A DNA stretch of 64,000 bases from Colwellia sp. C1TZA3 (GCF_007954265.1 NZ_VOLS01000008.1:31798-95797), one strand, 5' to 3'. Counted from the first letter of the stretch, positions 18,005 through 29,638 are shown. Notes: generated from the letters alone by a model not told the origin. Numbers and translations are program-made.

Positions 18005-18472
18005 ATGAAAGGTAATACTCAAGTTATTGCAGCATTAAATGACCTACTCTCCTACGAACTCGCCGCAATGGACCAATATTTCATTCATTCTCGGATGTAT
18101 GAAGATTGGGGCCTAAATAAATTATTCGAACGCATTGATCACGAATTTGATGATGAAAAGTTACACGCCTCAATGCTCATTCAGCGTATTTTATTCTTAG
18201 AAGGTATACCTGATATGAATACGCGCCAAGGCTTAAATATTGGTAAGACCGTACCTGAAATGTTGCAAAGTGATTTAGATGTGGAATATGCCGATGCAAA
18301 AGCGCTTAGAGACGCTATTGCGCTTTGTGAGCAGGAAAAAGATTATGTAACACGCCAAATACTTCAAAAGTTACTTGATGATACTGAAGTTGACCATGCT
18401 TTCTGGCTAGAACAACAACTAGGCCTGATTAAAACTATTGGTTTACAAAACTATATCCAATCGCAGTTATAA
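18005..18472 (+). CDS. bfr: bacterioferritin, ferroxidase subunit lacking the heme methionine
   Basis: A 155-aa bacterioferritin paralog 37 bp after the first. The ferroxidase ligands Glu18, Glu51, His54 and Glu94 are intact, and the ExxH pair is present at Glu128/His131 after a one-residue insertion. Position 52 is Lys instead of Met, so it cannot supply the heme ligand. It has a good Shine-Dalgarno sequence (GAAGGA). It is the catalytic partner of the preceding subunit. Confidence 0.9.
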   Translation: MKGNTQVIAALNDLLSYELAAMDQYFIHSRMYEDWGLNKLFERIDHEFDDEKLHASMLIQRILFLEGIPDMNTRQGLNIGKTVPEMLQSDLDVEYADAKALRDAIALCEQEKDYVTRQILQKLLDDTEVDHAFWLEQQLGLIKTIGLQNYIQSQL

Positions 18473-18500
18473 AAAACACTTAAGTTAAAACATAATGTAA

Positions 18501-18660
18501 TACCAATTTGATTAATTAAGTGATCACCTTTTTCATGAGGAAAAATGGATAAATACAAGGCATAAAATTTAGTCAGTAGTTATTCTACTTATAAGTTTTA
18601 TAACGCTGTAGTTATTCATTTTAACCATTAAAAATGAGCAGGTAATTAATCAACTTGGTA
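18501..18660 (+). mobile_element. MITE family A, copy 3
   Basis: A 160-bp copy almost identical to that at 101-260, flanked by TAA (18498-18500 and 18661-18663). The right TAA is shared with the next element. It lies between the second bfr gene and its apparent terminator. Confidence 0.87.
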
Positions 18661-18663
18661 TAA

Positions 18664-18822
18664 TACCGGTTTAATTAATTAGCTGGTCCACTTTGTACGT
18701 TTAAAAGCAGCCAAATATAAAGCATTTATTTTAATAACTCGTTGTACTATTTGTTAAATAAATAACGCCGTATTAGCTTGTTTTAAGCAGGTGAGATAAG
18801 CAGATAATTAATGAGATTGGTA
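18664..18822 (+). mobile_element. divergent MITE related to family A
   Basis: A 159-bp element with family-like ends (TACCGGTTTAATTAATTA and TAATTAATGAGATTGGTA) but a largely different interior. The left flank is TAA and the right TGA, so one flank has mutated or the target was imperfect. It may be an old family A copy or a third family. Confidence 0.7.
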
Positions 18823-18830
18823 TGAATATC

Positions 18831-18863
18831 AAAAGCCAGCAAGCTTCCTTGCTGGCTTTTTTA
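18831..18863 (+). terminator. intrinsic terminator for the bfr genes
   Basis: The stem AAAGCCAGCAAG pairs with CTTGCTGGCTTT around a short loop and is followed by a T-run. It is strong, but stands 360 bp after the second bfr stop because two MITEs lie between. Confidence 0.85.
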
Positions 18864-19055
18864 ATGCACTCAAGCCGTATGCTGACAGAGTGAGAAATAA
18901 TGACAAATTCACGCACATTGTCAGCACTTCTAATGATTAAAATAACCCATGATTTATTTATTTAAAAGTTAGAACGAGGCGTTATTAAAAGGACAACTTA
19001 GCTTTTGCGATTTCTCTTCACATAGCCTAGCTCAGCTAGTGAATGAAGCGGGTAT
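18864..19055. other. gene-free stretch
   Basis: About 190 bp between the bfr terminator and the next MITE. I see no open frame of coding character and no RNA structure beyond a weak dyad (GCTGACAGAGTGAG... and GTCAGC near 18880-18925). Confidence 0.4.
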
Positions 19056-19057
19056 AA

Positions 19058-19214
19058 TACCAATCCCATTAAGTTATTGCTCACTTGTACTAGTTAAAAT
19101 AGCTCAAGGCTGTGTTGCTCTCAATCCCAATAGCCAGCTATTGCTCAATCGAGCGCCTTACCTTGAGTTATTTTTCCTGCGCACAACAAGATCACAAACT
19201 TAATGGAACTGGTA
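19058..19214 (+). mobile_element. MITE family B, copy 4
   Basis: A 157-bp family B element flanked by TAA at 19055-19057 and 19215-19217, with intact inverted ends. It sits between the convergent bfr and secF transcripts. Confidence 0.86.
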
Positions 19215-19246
19215 TAACTTAAGCAATTAGTCATAAAGTGCTGATC

Positions 19247-19272
19247 AAAAAATGGCCCGCATAATGCGAGCC
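19247..19272 (-). terminator. intrinsic terminator for the sec operon
   Basis: Read on the minus strand, GGCTCGCA pairs with TGCGGGCC (one G-U pair) around TTA and is followed by six T. It is 33 bp after the secF stop. Confidence 0.75.
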
Positions 19273-19304
19273 ATAATAAGGGGTAATAACAACCACGAAG
19301 AGAA

Positions 19305-20252
19305 TTAAGGTCGCATTTCTTCTTGATCCGCGCCTTCTTTTTCAATCACTTCAGGGATTAAATCTTCTTTGGATATACCCAATGCCAACGCTACCGAACT
19401 GGCGACGTAAACTGATGAGTAAGTACCCACAAAAACCCCTAGTAGCAATGCCGTAGCAAAGCCATGAATGAGCTCACCACCTTTAAAGAACAAAGCAGCA
19501 AGTACTAACAGGGTAGTAATTGAAGTAATAATGGTCCGTGATAAGGTTTGTGTTAAAGAGATATTGATCACGTCTTCTGGCGTACCAACACGCACTTTTC
19601 TAAAGTTTTCTCGAATACGATCCGAGACTACTATAGTATCGTTGAGTGAGTAACCTATTACCGCCAGTATCGCTGCAAGTACCGTTAAATCGAACTGTAA
19701 CTGTAAAATAGAGAATAAGCCTAAAGTTAACAATACGTCATGAAATAACGCGATAACTGAGCCTAAAGCAAAACGCCATTCAAAGCGAAACGCAACATAA
19801 ACTAAAATACAGATAAGCGCGGTTAGCATAGCTAAACCACCCTGCTCGGCTAATTCATCGCCAACACTGGCTCCAACAAACTCGATACGACGCATATCGA
19901 TGGTTTGCCCAGTACCTGCTTGTAAAATATCAAGTACTTGGTTACCCAGCATTTCTGCTTTAACATCTTCACGTGTTGCCAAACGAATGACCACATCACG
20001 ACTTGAACCATATAACTGAACTACAGCATCATCAAAACCGTTTGAGTCCATAATAGCGCGAACTTTGGTCAAATCAGCCGATTCATCGAAACCAATCTCG
20101 ATTAAGGTACCACCGGTGAAATCTAAACCAAAATTAAGTTTATTAGTTGCCAATGACAAAATCGAGGCTGCCATCAGTATAATACTAAATATCACTGCTA
20201 CCTTGCGGTAGCGCATAAAGGCAACAGTTTCTTTTAATTGTAAAATTTGCAT
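19305..20252 (-). CDS. secF: protein translocase subunit SecF
   Basis: A 315-aa inner-membrane protein that partners SecD to complete protein export using the proton gradient. It shows the SecF start (membrane segment then LNFGLDFTGGTLIEI), a periplasmic P4-like domain, and five further helices including VIGYSLNDTIVVSDRIREN. It lies 16 bp after secD. Confidence 0.96.
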   Translation of the reverse strand: MQILQLKETVAFMRYRKVAVIFSIILMAASILSLATNKLNFGLDFTGGTLIEIGFDESADLTKVRAIMDSNGFDDAVVQLYGSSRDVVIRLATREDVKAEMLGNQVLDILQAGTGQTIDMRRIEFVGASVGDELAEQGGLAMLTALICILVYVAFRFEWRFALGSVIALFHDVLLTLGLFSILQLQFDLTVLAAILAVIGYSLNDTIVVSDRIRENFRKVRVGTPEDVINISLTQTLSRTIITSITTLLVLAALFFKGGELIHGFATALLLGVFVGTYSSVYVASSVALALGISKEDLIPEVIEKEGADQEEMRP

Positions 20253-20268
20253 ATTATTGAAGCCCTAC

Positions 20269-22116
20269 TTATATAGATAGTTTGTCGAGACGTTTACCAC
20301 CCCAAACAGCGTTAACGATAGTACGAGTACCAATTACCGCGGTAAACATCGAGGTAATAATACCAATTGATAACGTTACAGCGAAGCCTTTAATTGGGCC
20401 TGTACCTATGGCGAATAAAATCAACGCAGCAATTAAGGTAGTAATGTTGGCATCAATAATAGTTGAAAAGGCAGCGTCGTAACCTTGATGAATTGACTGT
20501 TGCATTGACTTACCTGCCCGTATTTCTTCACGAATACGCTCAAATATAAGTACGTTAGCATCAACCGCCATGCCCACTGTTAATACAATACCAGCCATAC
20601 CAGGTAAAGTTAATGTTGCACCCGGGATCATCGACATAATGCCAATAATTAGGACTAAGTTAGCTCCTAAGGCTAAGTTTGCCACCACACCAAAGGCACG
20701 GTAATAAACCAGCATAAAGACGAAAACTAAGCCAAAGCCCAACATAATGGCTTGAAAACCCAGCTGGACGTTTTCAGCACCTAAGGTTGGGCCAACAGTA
20801 CGTTCTTCAACAATTTGAATAGGCGCAATCAAAGCACCGGCTCTAAGCAATAGCGCTAAATTATGCGCCTCTGCTTGGCTACCAGCGCCGGTAATACGAA
20901 AAGTTTTACCTAAACGTGCTTGAATGGTTGCGACACTGATCACTTCTTCAATTTTTTCAAAGATAGTATTGCCTTCAGCATCAACACGATCTGTTGGCTT
21001 GTATTCAATAAATACGGTTGCCATTGGCTTACCAATACTGTTTTTGGTGCCGTTTGACATTTTGCTACCACCGGCAGAATCCAGGGTAATATTAACTTGT
21101 GGGCGACTGTATTCATCAAAACTTGAGCCGGCATCGACAATATGGTCACCGGTTAGCATGACACGTTTTTTCAATAAAACCGGTTGGCCGTTACGTTCTT
21201 TTAGTAACTCTGAACTGCCCGGTACACGACCGTTAAGTGCCGCGCCTAAGTCGCCGTCAGTATCAACTAAGCGAAATTCAATAGTGGCAGTGGCGTTTAA
21301 AATTTCTTTTGCTTTCGCAGTATCTTGTACGCCCGGTAATTCAATAACAATGTGCTTTTGACCTTGGCGTTGTACTAGCGGCTCAGCAACACCTAGCTCA
21401 TTAACACGGTTACGAATAATGGTGATATTTTGTTGCAGTGCGTATTCACGGGTTTCTTTTAATCTTTGCTCAGTCATCTTCGCGGATATAGTTAAGCTAT
21501 CTTCATCACTAAAAAATAGTAAATCACGGTTTTGTTTTTCTAGGTAAGTTTCTGCACTGACTAGGTCTTCAACATTACGAAATTGAATTTTAACCGCATC
21601 ATCAACTTTTTTTACTGAACGATAACGAATTTTTTCACCACGTAAACCGCTGCGAAAATCGTCAACTAAACTATCTTGCGCCTTAACAATGGCTTCTTTC
21701 ATGTTTACTTCCATTAGGAAGCTCACTCCGCCACTTAAATCTAAACCTAGCTTCATTGGCGTACCGCCAATCCCTGCTAACCATTCAGGTGTTGCAGGCG
21801 TTAAGTTTAAGGCAACTGAATATTCATCACCAATATTATCATCAAGTAAATCACGAGCACGTAATTGCTGTTCAGTATTACTGAATCGAGCCAATATTTG
21901 ACCATCTTCCATCACTATACTTAAGTAAGAAATTTTCTTTTCATCTAAGTGTGACTTAACTACGTCTAACGTTGCTGCGTTTACTTCAATGCCGCGCAAG
22001 CCAGAAATTTGTACTGCGGGATCTTCACCGTAAAGGTTAGGAGACGCATACAAAGCACCAACAGCTACTATAAATAGCACCATCAATGTCTTCCATAATG
22101 GATATTTGTTTAACAC
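20269..22116 (-). CDS. secD: protein translocase subunit SecD
   Basis: A 615-aa partner of SecF with an N-terminal membrane segment, a large periplasmic part (P1 head and [14 protein letters not shown] motif) and a C-terminal block of five helices with [17 protein letters not shown]. Length equals E. coli SecD. It is the fourth gene of the queA-tgt-yajC-secD-secF row. Confidence 0.96.
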   Translation of the reverse strand: MLNKYPLWKTLMVLFIVAVGALYASPNLYGEDPAVQISGLRGIEVNAATLDVVKSHLDEKKISYLSIVMEDGQILARFSNTEQQLRARDLLDDNIGDEYSVALNLTPATPEWLAGIGGTPMKLGLDLSGGVSFLMEVNMKEAIVKAQDSLVDDFRSGLRGEKIRYRSVKKVDDAVKIQFRNVEDLVSAETYLEKQNRDLLFFSDEDSLTISAKMTEQRLKETREYALQQNITIIRNRVNELGVAEPLVQRQGQKHIVIELPGVQDTAKAKEILNATATIEFRLVDTDGDLGAALNGRVPGSSELLKERNGQPVLLKKRVMLTGDHIVDAGSSFDEYSRPQVNITLDSAGGSKMSNGTKNSIGKPMATVFIEYKPTDRVDAEGNTIFEKIEEVISVATIQARLGKTFRITGAGSQAEAHNLALLLRAGALIAPIQIVEERTVGPTLGAENVQLGFQAIMLGFGLVFVFMLVYYRAFGVVANLALGANLVLIIGIMSMIPGATLTLPGMAGIVLTVGMAVDANVLIFERIREEIRAGKSMQQSIHQGYDAAFSTIIDANITTLIAALILFAIGTGPIKGFAVTLSIGIITSMFTAVIGTRTIVNAVWGGKRLDKLSI

Positions 22117-22290
22117 AATATCACCCTATTTTCTTTTGAATCGCACGCTAATACTAAGCTAAATTAGCGCGCAAAAGTTTATTAGAATTTTTTATTATCA
22201 CTATGCACAAGCTAAATAAAGGCGCGCAGTTGATCACTATCAATGCACACCTTAAAAACCGCTACAGCGAAAAAGGCCAACAAAATCTTG

Positions 22291-22626
22291 TTATAGAGAT
22301 TTCATCGTACCTTTAGGTAATACAGTATTAATAGCACTTTTTTGTACTGTCACTTCAGTACCTTCGGCGATGCTTACGACGATAAAATCTTTTTCATCTG
22401 AAACTTTAACAATTTTACCAACAATGCCGCCTTGTGTTAGTACTTCGTCACCTTTTGATAATTCAGACATCAAACTTTTATGCTCTTTCACACGTTTAGC
22501 TTGCGGGCGATAAATCATAAAATAAAACACTAAACCAAATACCGCTAGCATAATTAACATTGACATACCGTCAGCCCCTTGAGCGGGACCTGCAGCAGCG
22601 TGGGCTTGACTAATAAATAAACTCAT
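22291..22626 (-). CDS. yajC: Sec translocon accessory protein YajC
   Basis: A 111-aa single-pass membrane protein: membrane segment at about residues 22-40 (MLIMLAVFGLVFYFMIYRPQ), then a small cytoplasmic domain with GDEVLTQGGIVGKI. It joins the SecDF complex. The gap to secD is 174 bp, long enough for a separate promoter. Confidence 0.95.
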   Translation of the reverse strand: MSLFISQAHAAAGPAQGADGMSMLIMLAVFGLVFYFMIYRPQAKRVKEHKSLMSELSKGDEVLTQGGIVGKIVKVSDEKDFIVVSIAEGTEVTVQKSAINTVLPKGTMKSL

Positions 22627-22682
22627 AAATACCTCTTGTTATTTTTCTGATTAATTTTATAAAATGGCGAAATTACAGCTGT

Positions 22683-23855
<1,173 letters not shown>

Positions 23856-23937
23856 TCATCCTTCGCCCACTAGCGAAACAGGCTAGCTGCTTTTACGTTT
23901 AAGTGGCTATAACTTAGCCAATTTATATTTTTTACTC

Positions 23938-24990
23938 TTAAGTATTGTGATCTTTTTTCGTTAACAGCATGGCATCACCATAACTGAAAAAACGATACTG
24001 CTGTGCAACCGCATGTTGATAAGCCGCTATAATATTGTCGTAACCGGCAAAGGCACTGACTAACATCAGTAAGGTTGATTCCGATAAGTGAAAATTAGTA
24101 ATTAAACTATCAACAATTTGAAATTCATAACCTGGGGTAATAAAAATATCGGTATCGCCATAAAACTCACTAAAGGTTTTACTTTGTTCTTTAGCAACTC
24201 GAGCGGCACTTTCTAGTGAACGAACTGACGTGGTACCTACCGCAATAACTTTACCGCCATTGGCTTTAGTTTGCTCAATTTGAGTGACCACGCTCGCTGG
24301 CACTTCAACATATTCAGCATGCATAATATGGTCAGCAATTTCATCAACCTTTACTGGTTGAAAGGTACCTGCACCAACATGTAAAGTCACGAAAGCAAAA
24401 TCTACACCTTTAGCTTTGAGTTGTGCCATTAGTGCATCATCAAAATGCAAACCAGCGGTTGGCGCGGCTACCGCACCGGGCTTTTCATTATAAACGGTTT
24501 GATAGCGTTCACGATCGCTGTCTTCATCAGGCCGGTCAATATAAGGCGGTAATGGCATATGGCCAACGTCATCTAATATTGATAATACTGATTGTTCACC
24601 ATGAAATTCAAGCTCAAACAAGGCGTCATGTCTTGCCACCATGGTTGCTTTAACTTTACCTTCTAATAGTATTTCGCTACCCGGTTTTGGTGATTTACTA
24701 CAACGAATGTGTGCTAACACTCGGTGTTCATCAAGTAAACGTTCAACTAAAACCTCTAACTTGCCACCACTGGCCTTTTGGCCAAACATACGCGCAGGAA
24801 TAACCCGCGTATTGTTAAAAACTAACAAGTCCCCCGCTTCAACATGGGCAACAAGGTCAGTAAACCTTTCATCGTTAAGCGCACCACTATTACCATTTAA
24901 GGTCATTAAACGGCTGGCTGAACGGTTAGCTTTTGGGTATCGAGCGATAAGCTCTTCGGGTAAATCAAATGAAAAATCAGCAACACGCAT
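23938..24990 (-). CDS. queA: S-adenosylmethionine:tRNA ribosyltransferase-isomerase
   Basis: A 350-aa enzyme that adds the epoxycyclopentane moiety of queuosine to preQ1-tRNA using SAM as ribosyl donor. Family motifs [15 protein letters not shown] at the start, [23 protein letters not shown], and FITPGYEF near the end are visible. It is the first gene of the queuosine/Sec row. Confidence 0.97.
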   Translation of the reverse strand: MRVADFSFDLPEELIARYPKANRSASRLMTLNGNSGALNDERFTDLVAHVEAGDLLVFNNTRVIPARMFGQKASGGKLEVLVERLLDEHRVLAHIRCSKSPKPGSEILLEGKVKATMVARHDALFELEFHGEQSVLSILDDVGHMPLPPYIDRPDEDSDRERYQTVYNEKPGAVAAPTAGLHFDDALMAQLKAKGVDFAFVTLHVGAGTFQPVKVDEIADHIMHAEYVEVPASVVTQIEQTKANGGKVIAVGTTSVRSLESAARVAKEQSKTFSEFYGDTDIFITPGYEFQIVDSLITNFHLSESTLLMLVSAFAGYDNIIAAYQHAVAQQYRFFSYGDAMLLTKKDHNT

Positions 24991-25213
24991 GGTAAATAAA
25001 CTAGTTCAAAGGTTAAAAAACGCGTAATTTTAGTGCTGCACGGCACGAATAGCAAGTATTAACTTGTAAAACTAAACTGGCTTGACGACAGAAATATCAC
25101 CTAAGCACCTAGCTGATATCACAGTAATAAATAGTGACTATAGTTTAAAATTAATCACCTAAAAGCTATATTTTGGCGTATGCTGAAAGCAAATAACTTG
25201 GTCAGGTAAGCAC

Positions 25214-26944
25214 ATGAAAAATCTTGCTTTCGCTATCGCAAAAACTATTATTAATGGTTTTGAGCGACATATTTATCTTTATAGTGAAATAACAAAAACA
25301 GCAAAACAGCGTTTTGAGCAACACCGCTGGCATGACATACAATTAGCCGCTAAAGCCCGTACTGACTTTTATGATCAACGTATAGAAGAAACACTCACTA
25401 CTATTAAACACGACTTTCTGGTTACTGAATTAAATGATGAGCTTTGGCAATATGTTAAAAGTTGTTATATAGAACTGCTCAGTAAACACCCGCAACCAGA
25501 GTTAGCTGAGAGTTTTTATAACTCAATATTTTGTCACCTGTTTGAGCGTGAATATTATCATAATGCCTATATTTTCGTACAATCAACCGCCACACGCTTA
25601 GACACCTTGCCGACACCAAAAATATTCACCAGTTACTTTCCTGCTAAACAAGGATTGTTTCAAACCATCAATCACATTATGAATAGCCAAAATTTTTCAG
25701 TGCCGTTTACACATTTGAAAAAAGACATCAATATTCTGATAGCAAAATTTCGTCAATACGCAGATAAAACCCATTACCAGTTATCCGATTTGCAATTTGA
25801 CATTTTAGATTCTGTTTTCTACCGTAATAAAGGTGCTTACATTATTGGCCGGGTAATTTCCCCTGGCGGTGAAACACCGTTTATTATTTCGCTATTAAAC
25901 ACTGAAAAAGATGGTTTTTTTATTGACGCTTTAATCACTGAAGGTGAGGATATGGCGGTAGTCTTTGGTTTTGCTCGGGCTTATTTCTTTGTCGATTGTC
26001 AGCACCCGCACGCATTAATCGTTTTTCTTAATCGTTTAACTCCCCATAAAACTAGTGCCGACTTATATTCTGCCATCGGTTTTCATAAGCAGGGGAAAAC
26101 TCAGTTTTATCGTGATTTTTTAAACCACCTTGATAACAGTGATGACAAACTTGTACTGGCGCCAGGTATCAAAGGTATGGTGATGTCGGTATTTATGCTG
26201 CCATCATACCCTTATGTTTTTAAAATTATTAAAGACAAGTTTTCCCCCAGTAAAAATATGACCCGGGATGATGTTAAAGGCAAATATCGCTTGGTTAAAT
26301 TGCATGATCGAGTCGGCCGCATGGCTGATACCATGGAATATTCCGAAGTGGCCTTCCCTAAACAGCGCTTCTCAGCCGAACTACTTGAAGAGCTAAATGC
26401 CGTTGCTCCTTCCTTGCTAAGATATGAAAATGATTTAGTGATCATTAAACATATGTATATTGAACGTAAAATGACACCACTGAATTTATACTTAGCAACA
26501 GCTAATGATGCAGAAGTAGACAACGCTATGTATGGCTACGGCGAAGCGATTAAACAGTTGATTGCCGCCAATATATTTCCAGGGGATATGTTATTGAAAA
26601 ATTTTGGTGTCACACGCCATGGTCGAGTAATTTTTTATGACTATGATGAAATTACTTATATGAATGAGGTTAATTTTCGCGTTAAACCAGAAGCCATTAC
26701 AGAAGAGCAAATTTATGCCGCAGAGCCATGGTACTCGGTTGACCCTGGTGATGTATTTCCAGAAGAAATAGCCACCTTTGCGTTAGCTAATAAACGCTAC
26801 CGACAGGCATTTTTGGGGCATCATGCTAATTTATTGGAAGCTAAGTATTGGCAAGACTGCCAAGCTAGTGTCGCCAAAGGTGTTTTTGCCGATGTTTACC
26901 CGTATCCTGAAGAGTCACGTTTTTGTCACTGGCAAAGTAAATAA
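25214..26944 (+). CDS. aceK: isocitrate dehydrogenase kinase/phosphatase
   Basis: A 576-aa bifunctional enzyme that phosphorylates and dephosphorylates isocitrate dehydrogenase to steer carbon between the TCA cycle and the glyoxylate bypass. The C-terminal kinase-like domain has the ATP loop APGIKGMVMSVF, the lysine in YVFKIIKDKF and the metal-binding DYDEITYM. Length is within two residues of E. coli AceK. The usual partners aceB and aceA are not adjacent, so it is expressed alone. Confidence 0.95.
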   Translation: MKNLAFAIAKTIINGFERHIYLYSEITKTAKQRFEQHRWHDIQLAAKARTDFYDQRIEETLTTIKHDFLVTELNDELWQYVKSCYIELLSKHPQPELAESFYNSIFCHLFEREYYHNAYIFVQSTATRLDTLPTPKIFTSYFPAKQGLFQTINHIMNSQNFSVPFTHLKKDINILIAKFRQYADKTHYQLSDLQFDILDSVFYRNKGAYIIGRVISPGGETPFIISLLNTEKDGFFIDALITEGEDMAVVFGFARAYFFVDCQHPHALIVFLNRLTPHKTSADLYSAIGFHKQGKTQFYRDFLNHLDNSDDKLVLAPGIKGMVMSVFMLPSYPYVFKIIKDKFSPSKNMTRDDVKGKYRLVKLHDRVGRMADTMEYSEVAFPKQRFSAELLEELNAVAPSLLRYENDLVIIKHMYIERKMTPLNLYLATANDAEVDNAMYGYGEAIKQLIAANIFPGDMLLKNFGVTRHGRVIFYDYDEITYMNEVNFRVKPEAITEEQIYAAEPWYSVDPGDVFPEEIATFALANKRYRQAFLGHHANLLEAKYWQDCQASVAKGVFADVYPYPEESRFCHWQSK

Positions 26945-26953
26945 AACCGTGCT

Positions 26954-26985
26954 AAATACCAAGCGACTTTAGTTGTTTGGTATTT
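26954..26985 (+). terminator. stem-loop after aceK
   Basis: AAATACCAA and TTGGTATTT form a 9-bp stem 10 nt after the aceK stop. There is no long T-run, so it is a weak terminator candidate. Confidence 0.4.
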
Positions 26986-27145
26986 AACTGCTCTACTTCA
27001 AAGTATGTTTTAAAGTAAATTGGCTGTAAAACCAACAAACGTTAATAAAAATGCGCACATGTGCTGTTTATTTAGCCGAACAGTCATTTTTTTTAAATTT
27101 ACGCTTTACCTTTAGCTCGGCATCAGTATAATTCGAATCTGTTGC

Positions 27146-27222
27146 AGGGGTGTAGTTCCAATTGGTAGAACAGCGGTCTCCAAAACCGACGGTTGGGAGT
27201 TCGAATCTCTCCACCCCTGCCA
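27146..27222 (+). tRNA. tRNA-Trp (anticodon CCA)
   Basis: The cloverleaf is complete: acceptor AGGGGTG/CACCCCT, T-arm with GTTCGAATC, anticodon loop CTCCAAA giving CCA, and an encoded 3' CCA. It closely matches E. coli tRNA-Trp. Confidence 0.97.
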
Positions 27223-27354
27223 ATTTCCTTTCTATGTTGATTTATATTGATTTGACTCATTATTTAATCAAATCGTATTTTTAGTAAATTCTAGTTCTTC
27301 CTATTTCAAAACTCTGTCATGATAACTGTAATTTCTAACTGTAGCTAAAATGAT

Positions 27355-27837
27355 ATGAGCATTAACAAAAGACAATTTGAATTATTACAAGCCATGGGTA
27401 TTACGGTTTGGCAAAGGCGGGAATTATCCAGCTATAACTCATTGTCAGCTAATGTTACCGAAACTGCTCAGCACAACGATAAAAATAGTGACTCAAGTAC
27501 TACCGTGACCTCAGCAACATTACCGCAATCAAATCTGGATACGACTAAAAAAATAGTAAAAACAGTACCAAAAGACTGTATTGCTGTCAGTTTAAAATCA
27601 TTACTTAAACAACCGCTATTTAAAGACATTATTCGTTGTTTAGGTGTAAACAGTGCCGACTTATCCATGAGCCATAATCAAATTGATTTAGGTATTATTA
27701 ATTGGCAATTCACGCCAAATGAAAGTATTGAATTTAAGCATAACTGCTTAAGCACACCCGATTTAACCACGCTTGCCAACTCGCCAGAATTAAAAAAATC
27801 ATTGTGGCAATCCATAGGATCTTTAAGCTCAACATGA
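27355..27837 (+). CDS. holD: DNA polymerase III psi subunit
   Basis: A 160-aa protein with the psi-family N-terminus (QFELLQAMGITVWQRR, the chi-binding region) and a C-terminal end similar to E. coli HolD (SPELKKSLWQSI). The middle is weakly conserved, as usual for HolD. Its TGA overlaps the start of rimI (ATGA), the same gene pair as in E. coli. Confidence 0.82.
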   Translation: MSINKRQFELLQAMGITVWQRRELSSYNSLSANVTETAQHNDKNSDSSTTVTSATLPQSNLDTTKKIVKTVPKDCIAVSLKSLLKQPLFKDIIRCLGVNSADLSMSHNQIDLGIINWQFTPNESIEFKHNCLSTPDLTTLANSPELKKSLWQSIGSLSST

Positions 27838-28295
27838 AGCAAATAATAAATACTACCTTTAAGCCTGTGCATCAGGATATAGTCGAACAACTTATGGTGA
27901 TTGAACTTGCCTGCCACCCACATCCGTGGAGTGAAAAAACTTTTCGCAGTTGTATCGGTGGGCGATATTTTGGTGACTATTTAACCATAGATAATAGTAT
28001 TGTCGGTTTTTATGTTGGAGAGTACATTTTAGGTGAAGCAACTTTAATGGACATTTGTGTTGCGCCAGAGCAACAAGGTAAAGGCTACGGTAAAGCCCTG
28101 TTGTTACAATTTTTTGCACACTGTAAAGCACTCGCTACCGAAAGTATTTTCCTCGAAGTACGAGCAAAAAACATTAGTGCACAAATGCTTTATATTAACC
28201 AGGGCTTTACTGAAATATCACGCAGAACCGGCTACTACCCAAGTAATACCGGCTTTGGCTATGAAGACGCTATAGTGATGTCAAAGAAACTCTGA
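27834..28295 (+). CDS. rimI: ribosomal protein alanine N-acetyltransferase
   Basis: A 153-aa GNAT enzyme that acetylates the N-terminus of ribosomal protein S18. Motif A (VAPEQQGKGYGKALL) and the downstream ECH-like segment FLEVRAKNISAQMLYINQGF are clear. I used the ATG at 27834, overlapping the holD stop by 4 nt; a longer frame from 27804 adds residues with no family match. Confidence 0.93.
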   Translation: MKQIINTTFKPVHQDIVEQLMVIELACHPHPWSEKTFRSCIGGRYFGDYLTIDNSIVGFYVGEYILGEATLMDICVAPEQQGKGYGKALLLQFFAHCKALATESIFLEVRAKNISAQMLYINQGFTEISRRTGYYPSNTGFGYEDAIVMSKKL

Positions 28296-28344
28296 TAAAA
28301 CCCTATCACCTAGCCGCGGCGTTTATCGACGGCTAATAATATTT

Positions 28345-28446
28345 TACATATACGTTCTTGTGCATCCATGCACCCACGTTATACCGTACATCCTGTACAT
28401 ATACGTTCTTGTGCATCCATGCACTCACGTTATACCGTACATCCTG
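28345..28446 (+). repeat. two tandem copies of a 51-bp palindrome-rich repeat
   Basis: Two units (28345-28395, 28396-28446) differ by a single base. Each unit has the dyads GTGCATCCATGCAC and GTACATCCTGTAC. A third copy with several differences lies at 33114-33164 in the same orientation on the far side of the nap operon. No protein frame of interest is encoded. Confidence 0.9.
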
Positions 28447-28452
28447 TACATA

Positions 28453-28482
28453 AAAAAGCAAACCTATTGGTTTGCTTTTTTA
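28453..28482. terminator. bidirectional intrinsic terminator between rimI and nap
   Basis: AAAAAAGCAAACC and GGTTTGCTTTTTT form a 13-bp stem with loop TATT, with A- and T-runs on both sides. It can stop both the holD-rimI and the nap transcripts, which converge here. Confidence 0.85.
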
Positions 28483-28522
28483 CTTTTCGGTACGCTATAC
28501 AAAGCCTTTAACTTGAGGTTAA

Positions 28523-29098
28523 TTACCAGTTTTCAACACCTTTCATATCCGGTAACTGATGAGCGATACCTTTATGGCAATCGATACAGGTTTTCTCACC
28601 CGACGCTAAGGCGTCAGAGTGCATTTTCACACTGCGGTTACCCTGCTCGGAAAAGTCCATATACTCAAAGTCATGACAGTTACGACACTCTAGTGAGTCA
28701 TTTTCTTTCATTCGTTTCCACTCACGTTCAGCCATGGAACGACGATGATCGACAAACTCTTCTCTCGTGTCAATAATCCCAGTTAGCATCCCCCAAACTT
28801 CTTTACTGGCGGCAATTTTACGTACTATTTTATCCGTCCATTTTTTAGGCACATGACAGTCAGGACATGTAGCACGGACACCTGAGCGATTGGCATAGTG
28901 AATGGTTTCGCGATATTCCTGATAAACATTGTCTTGCATTTCATGACAACTAATACAGAACTCTTCTGTGTTGGTTGCTTCTAATGCAGTATTAAAGCCG
29001 CCCCAGAAAATAATCCCGCCGGCAAAACCAATCGCCAAAATAAACCACATAGCAGCACTACTCGGTGATTTTAAAAACGTCCACAATTTTTTTAGCAT
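28523..29098 (-). CDS. napC: tetraheme cytochrome c NapC
   Basis: A 191-aa NapC/NirT-family quinol dehydrogenase. One N-terminal membrane helix anchors a periplasmic domain with four heme sites (CISCH, CPDCH, CRNCH, CIDCH). It passes electrons from the quinol pool to NapB and NapA. Last gene of the operon. Confidence 0.95.
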   Translation of the reverse strand: MLKKLWTFLKSPSSAAMWFILAIGFAGGIIFWGGFNTALEATNTEEFCISCHEMQDNVYQEYRETIHYANRSGVRATCPDCHVPKKWTDKIVRKIAASKEVWGMLTGIIDTREEFVDHRRSMAEREWKRMKENDSLECRNCHDFEYMDFSEQGNRSVKMHSDALASGEKTCIDCHKGIAHQLPDMKGVENW

Positions 29099-29124
29099 TT
29101 TAATCCCCTTAACATTGCAACGAT

Positions 29125-29583
29125 TTACTCATTACTCAATGATTCAATCGGTTCAAAGGTATTATCTACCAATGGCGCTGCGTCAGCTTGTGTAACGTGG
29201 CATTGCAAACAAAAATAACGGCGAGGAGAAACATCAGATAATGTTTTCCCATCACGATCTTCAAAGTGCGTTAAGCTAATTTTTGTTGCGCCAGTTTCTG
29301 CTGCATATTTCCAGCTGTGACAGTTCAAACACTTGTTGCTATTTAAATCAACACGGTAACCTCGTGTTTGATGAGGAATAACAGGGGGTTGATGAACGTA
29401 ATTGCGCGCTATTGGGTTTTTGTCTTTAATAACCCGCTTTAGCTTTTCAGCAGCATGGGTTTCATCAATAGTCGCTGCCCCACGAATGGTGGCTAAACCG
29501 CCTGGATTTACTGTTTCTTGTGCCATGCTAGGAGGCGCAATCGCAAACGCAGCTACGGCAACTAATAAAGATAATAATTTCAT
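29125..29583 (-). CDS. napB: diheme cytochrome c subunit NapB
   Basis: A 152-aa periplasmic small subunit of nitrate reductase with a signal peptide ([14 protein letters not shown]...SMAQ) and two heme sites (CLNCH, CLQCH). I used the ATG at 29583 because GGAG lies 9 nt upstream; a frame from 29607 would add eight mainly charged residues before the signal peptide. Confidence 0.93.
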   Translation of the reverse strand: MKLLSLLVAVAAFAIAPPSMAQETVNPGGLATIRGAATIDETHAAEKLKRVIKDKNPIARNYVHQPPVIPHQTRGYRVDLNSNKCLNCHSWKYAAETGATKISLTHFEDRDGKTLSDVSPRRYFCLQCHVTQADAAPLVDNTFEPIESLSNE

Positions 29584-29638
29584 TTTTTTTCTCCAGCGCA
29601 TCAACAACCAATTTTATCGATGCGTTAATTTTTCAAAA

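Noticed and set aside
28345..28446. Tandem repeats that might be a CRISPR array
   Set aside because: The two 51-bp units are directly adjacent with no spacer between them, and no cas gene is nearby.
28360..28776. 138-codon frame on the plus strand
   Set aside because: It runs through the 51-bp repeats and then antisense through napC, with no protein-like features.
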